From NCBI GenBank assembly GCA_951802425.1, contig OX637804.1:1674001-1738000 (forward strand): DNA of 64,000 nucleotides, written 5' to 3'. The notes under the pieces were generated by a model that was not told where the DNA came from, did not search any database, and saw only the letters and a list, made by a program, of their open reading frames with translations. The position numbers were made by a program, and so were the translations under genes. Of this stretch, positions 32,563 to 41,586 are shown piece after piece; positions within the stretch are counted from its first letter, which is position 1, and the number at the start of each line of letters is the position of its first letter. The DNA is from Clavaria fumosa. Taxonomy: Eukaryota > Basidiomycota > Agaricomycetes > Agaricales > Clavariaceae.

Positions 32563-35500
32563 TTATACTACGTCTGTCCTCTCTTTCATATCTCGCTCCT
32601 TTGTCTCGCGCTCTTTCGCCTTTGAAGACCCACCGGCATTGCTAGACTTGGCACCACCCGCCGCCGCACCCTTCTCCTTCGTCTGTCTGAAGCACAAAAA
32701 CTCAACGCCCGTCGCGCGCCTCGTTTCCGCCAGGGTCTTCTTCACGCCGTCCAAGTTAACCTGCAGATTCTCATCTCCGGGGCGGCGTGAGTACGCCTGC
32801 GAGATTTTGTTGTACACATCCGAGAGCATCTTGGACGCGGAGTTCGTAACGTAGCGCGAGACGGTCTGATGCATGAACTCGATCTCGAGTGTCGCCTGTC
32901 AAAGGAACGGCGGAAATCATGTCATTCAGCTGTTTTGGCTGCTGTCGCCCACGTCTGTTGCTGAACGCACCCGGAGCATCCCGCCCATCCCGAACTTCTT
33001 CACCGTGCGGAATCCGCGGAGCGCATCCTCTGCAAAGGCCTCCACGAGCGTGCACAGCGTCCGCTGTAGTAGCGTTTCGGCGGTCGCGCTGACCTGCGCA
33101 TGGATGCCAACGAGATATATCAACGTCTCGAACACATATGGTCGTATTTCTGGCCAGCGAGAGACTGTAGTCAGGCACGTATCAGAAAGGAGGAGCCTGG
33201 TCCTCACCTGTGGGCTGGGGCATCTCATACCAGTCAATGTCGGGATCCAGGATGCCTGAACGAATGACGGACAGGAGGGCATCGGTTTTTGGGACGATGT
33301 ACGCCGCGAAAAGTTGTTGATCGAGACTTTGGGTTGCCTTCGTCAGGCTCTGAAACAGGACGAGACGTTAGGGCTTCCGGGGGCTCCCGAGTTCAACAAG
33401 TGCTGGTCGTACAGATCGTTCCTCATCCATATTGACGTTGAACGCGACCTCTACTTGATTGAGCATGTTAGGTATTGAGACTTGCGTTAGATATCCAAGA
33501 TTTGATAGAACGAGCAACAGGCGTGTGTCCTTTGAGGAGTCAGTCAGCGCAAGCACTTGAGGGGGGTACACAGGAAAACATACAGGATCGGTCAGGTCCA
33601 GTAATTCCAACCGGTTCGTTCCGGACGGGTCTGCGGCGAGTCTCCTCTTTTCGTCTTGCGCATCTCCCTCTCCGAGCTTCGCCACAACGATCTGCGAGTC
33701 CTTGGAGACGAGTCGCACGAGGCCATCCAGGAACGCGTATACGGCATCCAGGAACGCTCTAGAGATCTTTGCCCTGAATGGAGGCGACACAACGCCCGCC
33801 TTCGTCTGTTTCGCTAGCGACGACGACGTTGACGACGAGGGATCGAGTCCACCAGCAAGCTTGTACGCAGACGTCGTGGCGTAGCGTTGGAAGGTCTCGA
33901 ACAACGCTGGATAGAGTGTCGTCGACGGATCAGAAGGATTTGCAACCCAGTTCTCCAGGCGATGAAATGTGTGTGCATCTGTTGATACGGGGTCGATGAC
34001 ACGTCGAGGACCTAGCAACGTCATCGACTGGACTCACCTCGTAACCAGGATACAATCAGAACATCTACAAACCTCCACTTGGTGTTGTCCAAAAGGCCCT
34101 TCAATCCAGTTGCCGCCTCGTTTGAGACATCCAATCCGTTTAAATCATTCACTGTGTCCTGTACTTCGATCAATATTTTGATCAAATAGTGGGATGTCGT
34201 GAACACGTTCGAATGCTGAGGAAGCAACGGTGACGGAACATAAGTATATTTTGACGAAAGCACCACTGCCATATCGGAGAGCGTGAAAAACTCTGAAAGG
34301 AGAGAAATATATAATTTGATGACATCAAGGGCCATAGAGCGGACTTGCGTCGCCGAACGGCGGCTGCCGCTTGCAGAGATTCGCTACAGCGGGGAAGGGG
34401 AAAGTAGAAGAAGCTGAGATAGTGATTAAACTGAGACAGTGTCACGCACCCGCTTGAACTTCCCATCCAAAAAACTCTTTGCAATCCTCCAGAAGTTCGG
34501 CAGATGCGTCAGCATCGCCTCTGAGACATTTTTGACCATCTCGACTATCGCAGCCCAGACTTCGTGTCCACCCCCTTGCGCTGGCGTCTCTGCTTAGAAA
34601 AAGAAAAATATTTGGACTAGAGGATGTAAAGAGTACCGATCACACTCTCGCCACCTGTCTTTCCATCAATCGCAGCTAAGCAAGCCTGTATTTGAGCCGT
34701 CAAGAGTGCATTTGAGGATTCGGCGTCCATAGGGTCAGGCGTAACCTGACTTCGTATCGCTAGGAGTGCAATAGTATGTAAGTCCTACGTTCACACAAGC
34801 ACGAAATGTCCTGTCGTCCTCGACAGAAGCCAGAAATATCGACTTTCACCTTTGACGTTCGCTACGGCAGCCTGGTACCCAGCGTTCATAAGTGACAAAA
34901 TATGCTTGTGGTGTGCGTCGAAATAAGTCCACGCTGGATCCTCTGTGGGGTTCAATTCAAGAAGGATCCTGTTGTAAAAACACCGCAGCATTAACAAGGC
35001 AGAAGAGCATGAGAGAAGAACAGGCAAGACTAACTCAATCGTCTTTTCCTGTTCCTCCACGCTCCTGCCTGGGTCCTTCAGCTTAGCGAGCAGGGTGTGC
35101 TTCATCTCATTCATGGCCTTCTCCACGCTTGCCCAGACTTTGTCCAGGATCCGCTTCTGCTGCGCTTCAGCCTCCTTGATGTTCGCCGCGTTTGAAGTTG
35201 GTAGAGGGAGGAGCTGTCCAGACCGAGTCTCGAGCTGTAATTTACCCTTCTTATAGTCGCGTAACGCGACGTCGTATCTGCCCTGCATGACGTATAAAAC
35301 GGCATAACGTGCATGAGGGGTGTTAAATCCTTGCCCAACAGAAACGGCAAGGTAACAAAACTGACGGCTTCAATGCTTTCGACCAAAATGCTGGGCAAGT
35401 TGAAGAAGAACTTAGATCGCTCGAATACACCGAGGGTTGTGCGCAGCTTAGACGCCTTGGAGGCGTTCTCGAGAACAGGAAGAAAGACCTGGTTCGCCTT

Positions 35501-36249
35501 CTGCGCGCTGACTAGTGGAGAAGAGGATGAAGTCAACAGTTTGTGGGAGGACCGGGGAGCACTCCCGCCCTCAAAACACAACAGAGGCAAACGGGAGGCA
35601 ACATATGATGACCGCACCCTTGAGACGCTCGCGAATCGGCTTGGAACCCATCTCGTTTGCAGGTGCCAGTAAGCCTTCCTTCATCTCGGGATACAATGCT
35701 AACGAAAAATAATAATTGAGCCTTCTCAAACAGCAGCCCGTTTGCAGCGAGATTATGGACAACCTTACCATCTGTAGATGCCTTGACTGCGACGAAGCGG
35801 TCGAAATTCTCCTCCACGAGAACGCGGATCGCCTCGGAGCGCGAGTCGAGTGCCGCGCGGAGGTTGACGATGCCAGACGTCAGGTCTTGGTACGTCGCGT
35901 TTGGGTGCACAACGGAGAGGAAGGCCTTGGGGTCAAACGACTTGGACGAGATCAACACCGACGCCTCTACGGGTTGTGAGGTAGTTTATGGTTATCACAG
36001 GCGGGTCAGGCGCGGAAAGATGAAAAAGGCACAGGCACACGCACTGGTGTCCAAGTCCATCGCTCTGAGGTTCAGAGTTGCGCCTAGACCAAGCGGGTCG
36101 CCCTCGGCATCGGCACTAGGAGGTCCTGTGATAGCGCCCGCGAGTGAGTCCTCGTGGTCGTTTTCTTCCCATCTGGTTGGATTGAATGAGGATAACTGGT
36201 AGGCTTTCAATAGGGTGACATCGTCCGGGCTAAGATCCAGTCTGCCCAT
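32563..36249 (-). CDS. SEC5: Exocyst complex component SEC5
   Basis: Subunit of the exocyst, which tethers secretory vesicles to the plasma membrane. ATG at 36249 starts MGRLDLSPDDVTLLKAYQLSSFNP. After an intron comes SFDPKAFLSVVHPNATYQDLTSGI and RAALDSRSEAIRVLVEENFDRFVAVKASTD (about 35780-35930), the highly conserved N-terminal block of fungal Sec5. The long helical body follows (PEYSRY-like and NPTEDPAWTYFDAHHKHIL near 34950, PVCFPVYPPQVLALTDSS near 33570). The C-terminal helical region has FMHQTVSRYVTNSASKMLSDVY (about 32820-32880) and ends in a charged low-complexity tail, stop at 32563-32565. It has many short introns (ten or more). Identification rests mainly on the N-terminal block; the family is about 1,000 residues and this gene fits that size. 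Confidence 0.88.
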
Positions 36250-36434
36250 CGCACAGGAATATCGTCACGAGCAACGAGTTGGGGGTGGAATTATTTACCC
36301 GTGTTAGGATTAGACGGTCCTGCCAAACTTACCACCAAACTTGTTGCCAGGACAAATGTAGCTGTCGCGATGGAAAAATACGCGACTCGAATGAAACTGC
36401 ACAAAGACAGCACAGCTTCAGAATTTTTCATGGT

Positions 36435-37401
36435 TTATGTATTCAGACCACCGACCACCTCGTACACATTATCTCCCTCGCCCTCAAGTCTCCTCCCCAA
36501 TCTCTCGCTCCAGAACTCCATCACAGTCCGCCATTCCTCCTTGGTCCTCGGCATCGCCTCCTCCACCTCTCCGACAAGGCACACGTCGCGCACGTCCATG
36601 TAGCCCTTCCTGTAGTCTGTCACGCGCGTCTTCGCAGCAGCCACAGCCGCCACGGACGCCGCGCGGCGATAAAATACAAGCACGGGCGTCGGACACCGCG
36701 CAGACAACGTCGGATACGAGAGTAACGGCCCGCAGACGGCCACGATGGAGCCCAACGCCTGCTGTGATTGCGCGGGAGAAGTGAGCGCTGAAGATGAGTC
36801 GGCGACTACCACACTGCTACCGCTGCCACTGCCGCTGGCGCCCTTCTCTCGTGCCGCCATCACACCCCTCCACCACCGCAACCCAAACTCGCCAACAACA
36901 GTGCCTCCTTGTGCGAATCCACATAAGTGGATCCTTTCCGGCCTCCAGAGACATTCTTCAACCATGCGTTTAATGACGGTGTGCAGGAGCTCCAGTGCAG
37001 GTGTGGGGTCCGGTCTGCTCAAGAGTTCACCAAGAGGGTCAAACGATGCGTACCACTGGAACCCAGGTTCGTCAAGGAACGGAACCCTGCCGTAATTGAC
37101 GTTCGTAAATTATTAATAAGTCAGTGGAAGAAAATTACTGTTGTGGCGCACATAACGCCAACAAAGCCGTCTGAGGGAGATTCAGCCTCCGGCCTAGCTT
37201 CGCGAATGGCGCGTGGGTGTCGCCCAGGCCGTGTAAGAGCACGAGCAGGTTCTCGTCTATCCCATCCGGACTCGGGAGGTAGTAAAACTCTGTAGGGATT
37301 GAAGACATCCGCGGGCGGGGCTTAACCCTGGGCGACCTCGCGCTGGTCGATGTGACTTGGATGTCTAGCGGTGCAGAGGTGCCATTGCCGTCGATGAGCA
37401 T
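36435..37401 (-). CDS. Alpha/beta hydrolase, phospholipase/carboxylesterase type, with altered nucleophile
   Basis: Small hydrolase of the acyl-protein-thioesterase-like family. The main homology begins MSSIPTEFYYLPSPDG (ATG 37308), then LLVLLHGLGDTHAPFAKLGRRL. A splice joins CAPQQ to RVPFLDEPGFQWYASFDP. The nucleophile elbow is LCGFAQGGTVVGEFGLRWW (about 36890): Ala replaces the Ser of the usual GFSQGG. A later VLVFYRR strand and DVCLVGEVEEAMPRTKEEWR follow, and the stop is at 36435-36437. An upstream in-frame ATG at 37401 would add 31 residues (MLIDGNGTSAPLD...). It sits only about 30 bp from the poly(A) of the retrotransposon remnant, so the native promoter may have been displaced. Loss of Ser suggests the protein is either not a serine esterase or uses another mechanism. 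Confidence 0.8.
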
Positions 37402-37432
37402 GGTTACAGGCTTACAGTCATGTGATCCGTGC

Positions 37433-38274
37433 TTTTTTTTTTTTTTTTTTTTTTTTGAATCAGCATTTGTATCCCGCAACATGTAGCTAAGACAAAGACG
37501 CGGTTGTACGTGAAGTACGTAAAGAGATAAGGTAAAAGGGTTGGGTGGGGTTGGGAGGTGTATTGGGAGAGTGGGTGGTTTGACTCTCTTTGGTCTAGTG
37601 TGGGTCGGGTGGCTCTGCTGGGTAGGAGGCGGAGTCCGATAGGTCGAGGCCAGGAAGTTCTGGCAGTGTTGGTGGTTCGTATGGTTTTCCGGTTGCTGTG
37701 AAGGCTCCGGAGAGGTGTAAAAATTTAGCGATGGCAAGAAGGCCTTTCGTGCCGCTTAGTAGAATCGGCGGCGAGTGATCGTGATGTACTGCGGATAGTA
37801 CGTGTCGGTGCGCGTCGTACGTGCGGCAATTGTGAAAGATATGGTCTCAAAATCGTGTAGGTGGCGTGAGGGGGATGGTGTCCCCGCATGAGCATTCGGG
37901 CTCGTGAGGTATTTTCATTCGTTCGTAGTACGGTAGGTTGTAGCCGTGCATTGTTCGTACTTGGGTGAGTCGTCCGAAGATCTCAGGTTGGTCTTCTAAT
38001 TGGAGGAAGACTTTTCCTGGTTTTGTATTGGGGGGTTCGAGAGCATTGGCTTCCCCGAATGCTCCTGTGAATGGAGATTTTTTGATTAGTTTCCGCCATT
38101 TATAGAGTACGAGTCGGGATCGCTTCTCTGCATGGTATGAAAGGGAGTTGGGGAGGATCCCGCCTGGTTTTTTGCGGCCTTCGCGCGCTAGTTTGTCCGC
38201 TCTTTCGTTTATTTCGAGTCCTTTGTGGCCTGGTATCCATTGGCCGCCAATGGATACCAGGCCACAAAGGACTC
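37433..38274 (-). mobile_element. 5'-truncated non-LTR retrotransposon (LINE) remnant with RNase H
   Basis: Minus-strand fragment ending in a 24-nt poly(A), seen as T at 37433-37456. Reading leftward from 38244 it encodes GQWIPGHKGLEINERADKLAR, a typical RNase H1 C-terminal part with His and Asp motifs. Then come KWRKLIKKSPFTGAFGEAN and RTMHGYNLPYYERMKIP, and a zinc-knuckle-like CSCG...HIFHNCRTYDAHR segment as in LINE-type polyproteins. One in-frame TGA (just before DHIFHNC, about 37850) interrupts it. The reverse transcriptase is absent, so the insertion is 5'-truncated and dead. Its 5' end carries a short inverted duplication (38216-38274). It sits between two minus-strand genes and in the same orientation. 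Confidence 0.88.
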
Positions 38275-38598
38275 AGTGGGTGCTGCATTCGAACTGCTCA
38301 TCATCGGATGGGGGTGTGCTCCCGCCCGGACCAGTATGTGGAACAGCGTCGAGTGCGAAGACTTGGATTGGCTCGCGTTCCTATATGTGAAAAAAGTGTC
38401 TTCAGCTTCGGGGAACGAGAACACATTTCTGGTCATTACTTCGATATTGAACATGGTCTCTTCAAATTCATCTTCTGCCCAACTGTCCTCTATCTGTACG
38501 TTGTTAACCACCCTGTAGTCGCAGCAACAGAATGGGCAATATTCAAAGCCATGCTCCGCGCAGAACGCGAAGTCGTTAACAACGATGATTTCAGACAT
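38209..38598 (-). CDS. Small Cys/His-rich protein of unknown function, C-terminus replaced by LINE sequence
   Basis: ATG at 38598 starts MSEIIVVNDFAFCAEHGFEY followed by CPFCCCDYRVVNN. The spacing C-x2-H-x4-C-x2-C-x-C suggests a small metal-binding knuckle; similar short Cys/His-rich proteins are widespread in agaricomycetes but I cannot assign a function. The middle is acidic (EDSWAEDEFEE). Host-derived coding sequence runs to about 38275. The last ~21 codons (after SSNAAPTE) lie in the inverted and direct LINE sequence, ending at a TAA at 38209-38211. The original C-terminus was therefore probably lost or separated. It may be a broken gene or a chimeric one; an intron near the junction cannot be excluded. 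Confidence 0.5.
   Translation of the reverse strand: MSEIIVVNDFAFCAEHGFEYCPFCCCDYRVVNNVQIEDSWAEDEFEETMFNIEVMTRNVFSFPEAEDTFFTYRNASQSKSSHSTLFHILVRAGAHPHPMMSSSNAAPTESFVAWYPLAANGYQATKDSK
38216..38274. repeat. Perfect inverted repeat at the LINE 5' end
   Basis: Arms 38216-38244 and 38246-38274 (29 nt each) are exact reverse complements around a single C at 38245. The left arm is retrotransposon coding sequence (HKG region of RNase H), so the right arm is an inverted copy of it. This looks like the 5' inversion left by abortive twin priming or a fold-back during insertion. Confidence 0.95.
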
Positions 38599-38640
38599 GA
38601 TGAGAGTGAATAATGGCAAGAGAGCAATGACCAGCGGGGG

Positions 38641-39495
38641 TCAAAGCGACACGAATTTCTGACATACTCGAAACACAATTGGTACAACAGACGACAACAA
38701 CACAAACACATTCTGCTGGCTTTCCTGCTGGCTTTCGTTGAGAGCAGCCCACCTCATTTCGCCTAGCAGCGAATGAATTTCCAGAGCTGGCTCGGCCTTC
38801 CCGACCTGGGAGTAACCTTTACCTGCACAAATGTGAATTACTTCCTCTTTGGGAAACGAGGGTAGCATGAGAAGGTACAACACTAACTTGAGCGCCCGGC
38901 CCATCCACCTCCAAGAACAAGTGGGGATCAGACTCCAAGCGAATGTGGCTAAAATATTAACTTATAAGCATGTTCATCGGGATTCCGAATATTTCTGAGT
39001 CTTAACTAGACGAGGCCATATTCTGTGGGAACACGGTCAACGATGAAGTAGGTAGGCGGAACGTTATTGACGAATCCCATATTTTCCTGATGCAGGAAGT
39101 ACGACGTGAGAATCGTCCAAAAGGAGGGAGAAAAAAAAAAGGGAAGTAAAGCCCAATCCTTACCGAGATGATGAAACTACCTTGGCCTGGGCTATACTTG
39201 CCGCCCGTGAGGTGGATGATCCACGCGTTCCTCCCGTCAACAAGTCTTATTTCAAACTAAAAATGCGGCCAGGCCGAATAAAGAAAAATCTCAAATCGTC
39301 TTATAGAGCAGAGCGAACCTTCTGATTGGGCTTCCCCTTCGGCTCACCGTAGACTGGGAGGCCATGGTTAACTGCGTGCTCCGCTGCAGTGAGCACAACT
39401 TGGCAGTCTTCGGGAGAGTTGGGTGGCGGTTGCATCGAGCAGATATAGTAGGTGCCTCCTGAGTACTTCGCGGCTTCAACCAGGGAACCTTCCAT
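38641..39495 (-). CDS. Hypothetical protein with C-terminal hydrophobic segment
   Basis: Unrecognised gene. ATG at 39495 starts MEGSLVEAAKYSGGTYYIC. Exons with good splice sites give FEIRLVDGRNAWIIHLTGGK and YSPGQGSFIIS (about 39160-39250), ENMGFVNNVPPTYFIVDRV and PTEYGLV (about 39010-39090), then SHIRLESDPHLFLEVDGPGA (about 38890-38945). The last exon has HICAGKGYSQVGKAEPALEI and a hydrophobic stretch NVFVLLSSVVPIVFRV about ten residues from the end, with the stop at 38641-38643. The alternation of beta-strand-like segments would suit a beta-trefoil or similar fold, but this is a guess. The C-terminal hydrophobic stretch could be a tail anchor. Only 42 bp separate its stop from the start of the next leftward gene. 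Confidence 0.55.
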
Positions 39496-40566
39496 TGTTT
39501 GGCGTCTTCAAATGTTCAAGGAAAGGGTCGTGCTAGTAGGGATCCTGCTGGACTTGGGGTGGTTGATTTAACGCCTTCATGAAGGAGACATGCTTTCTTA
39601 TACGGAAAACGAGGGGGGGTTGCTAATAGGGTTGGACACCAGACGCCGAGGTCAGCAGGTGAAAGGTAAGAGCTGAGAAGCCTACTCACGTTCGTGCGGC
39701 CATCAGTCGCGTTCACAGAAAAGGTAGCGTTCATCCTCTTGACATACCTTATCTTCTCTCATGTTAGGCTCATACCTGGGAGGACTCATCCTAGCTTACC
39801 ATTGAACTGGGTGCGGTGAGCTTCTTCTCAGTGTCCCATTTGCACCCCACGGACGTCCCCACCCGGGCATCGGCGGGGACTCGCATGAACGAGCGTATAC
39901 AGATTGGTCCCCAGTTCGCCTCCAGAATAGTAAGGTAAGGGATAAGACACGCCTTGCTTCCGTGTATGGGGTTTCGTCCATGGGTGGCTGCGTGATACAG
40001 GTGTGGTCATTCATTTGGGGTGTGACCCTTCTGATGCATGCGCTGGTAAGAGGTTTGGTTTCATGGAGAAGTGGCGTACGCTGTTCAACGATGCTCGGCG
40101 CGTGACTTGCGATGATTAACGGACAAGGTTATGATTGAGCTTATTGTAAGGGCTTGCTTGCTGCCATCACGCGGAGATGAAAGGCGATAAAGTCATTTCT
40201 CCTATCACCATACTGCTACCTTATGGTGTGCAGGCAGGAACGTATTTCGCCTGTTCAAGGGGGTCAAACGACTTGCAGCCCCAAAATCTGGGATCAGGAA
40301 TGGAACCCAACCTCGCAAGTTGATTCTATGAAGACTTACTGTAACAGGAGCAGCGAAATGATGAAACGCACGGGTTGACACACCAAACGATGGCATAAGT
40401 GGAGGGTATTCCCTCCCCTTCTCTTCGAACTTTCTTTCAACGATTCCGAGGGCAGCAAGCCACTAGAGGGATGGTGAAATTTATTGGTAAGTGAAAAGCT
40501 GTCTAATGTTCGCTGACGGTTCTGTCGAGACTAAAGCAATATCCACTTTACACGCCCGTGCTCATC
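39496..40566. other. Intergenic, 1.1 kb
   Basis: Divergent interval between the hypothetical gene ending its 5' end at 39495 and the rightward gene starting at 40567. No gene or repeat is recognised; short minus-strand frames here lack domains and start context. Confidence 0.4.
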
Positions 40567-41446
40567 ATGCCCACCTCCATTCTGCACGCACTCATTCCGC
40601 GCAACGTTACTAACGTAGCGCAATCGGCGGTTGGCTTACCCAAGACGCTGGTTGGATGTTGTTGCCGGTCGAAACACGTTCGCTCCGCCGTCGGCATCAT
40701 CATCAACCAAAAGGAGAAAGCACGATCAGCAGTGGCTCACAGGACGGGCGAACCCAAGTATAACCTCGAGATTGAAAACGTGTGGGTGTCATTTGCGCTG
40801 TCGGCCCTTCTGATGTTATATTTTGAAAAGAGTCTGCCGGGAGACTGACTTCATTTTTTTTTCTCTCCCCCCTCTGCTGCTGCATTCCTGGGACTTGCCC
40901 TTCGATTTAGTTCTTTGAGTATTCACGATCACGTCGCGTTCTGTGTTTACGAGGTGGATAGGGAATGGACTCCACTCATAACGTTTACAATGAGGGCAGA
41001 TGCGATTTTAGGGAGGAGGAAGCTCAATGACAGTGAGTTACCTCGTTCGAATGCCATGATATGCGTTCATCGAATGATCTTTTTTTTTTTTTTTTTCTAA
41101 CTCACGCATTGAAATCTCTCTCTGTGCAGACAGCCCTGTTACATTGACCGACAAAGATTCAGACATTAAATTGACTGTCAAATTTGACGCAGACCCGAAG
41201 AAACACGATGCAAGGGTTGACCGCCTTTTAAGAAGAACGCAAGCGGCGATGGATTGGGTTCATCGGTGGATGATTCAAGCGATGACGATTAATCTGGAAG
41301 AAATGGGATTCGAAGTGAAAGATTTAGACCCCACAATGGCACGTATGGTCATGATTCAGGAGTTGACAGAGGCACACAACGCACTCGCCCGCGTCTGTGG
41401 AGAGGGCAAGTACCTTCGTGTCAAATATTACTATGTTCCATCATGA
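40567..41446 (+). CDS. Hypothetical small protein, C2-like region
   Basis: Function not recognised. From ATG at 40567 (MPTSILHALIPRNVTN) the frame runs through QKEKARSAVAHRTGE to PKYNLEIEN. A GTGGGT donor and ATTTAG acceptor join NV to SLSIHDHVAFCVYEVDREW and TPLITFTMRADAILGRRKLND. A second intron, which contains a long T run near 41081-41098, joins NSPVTLTDKDSDIKLTVKFD. The order of short beta strands (LEIENVSLSIHDHVAFCVYEVD ... KLTVKFD) resembles a divergent C2-type beta sandwich. A helical tail follows (RVDRLLRRTQAAMDWVHRWM ... ALARVCGEGKYLRVKYYYVPS), and the stop is at 41444-41446. Both splice junctions preserve a sensible frame, so the gene is probably real. The ends are less certain. 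Confidence 0.6.
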
Positions 41447-41586
41447 TACTACAAATACCACGACGATATGAACCCGCTAATAAAAATTGGTATTGAAATT
41501 TGTGATTGAAATTTGTGCCGAGTCATTGGACAAAGCTGACTCGACCATCGATAACAGCGACGACGACGACAACAGCGACAACGACG

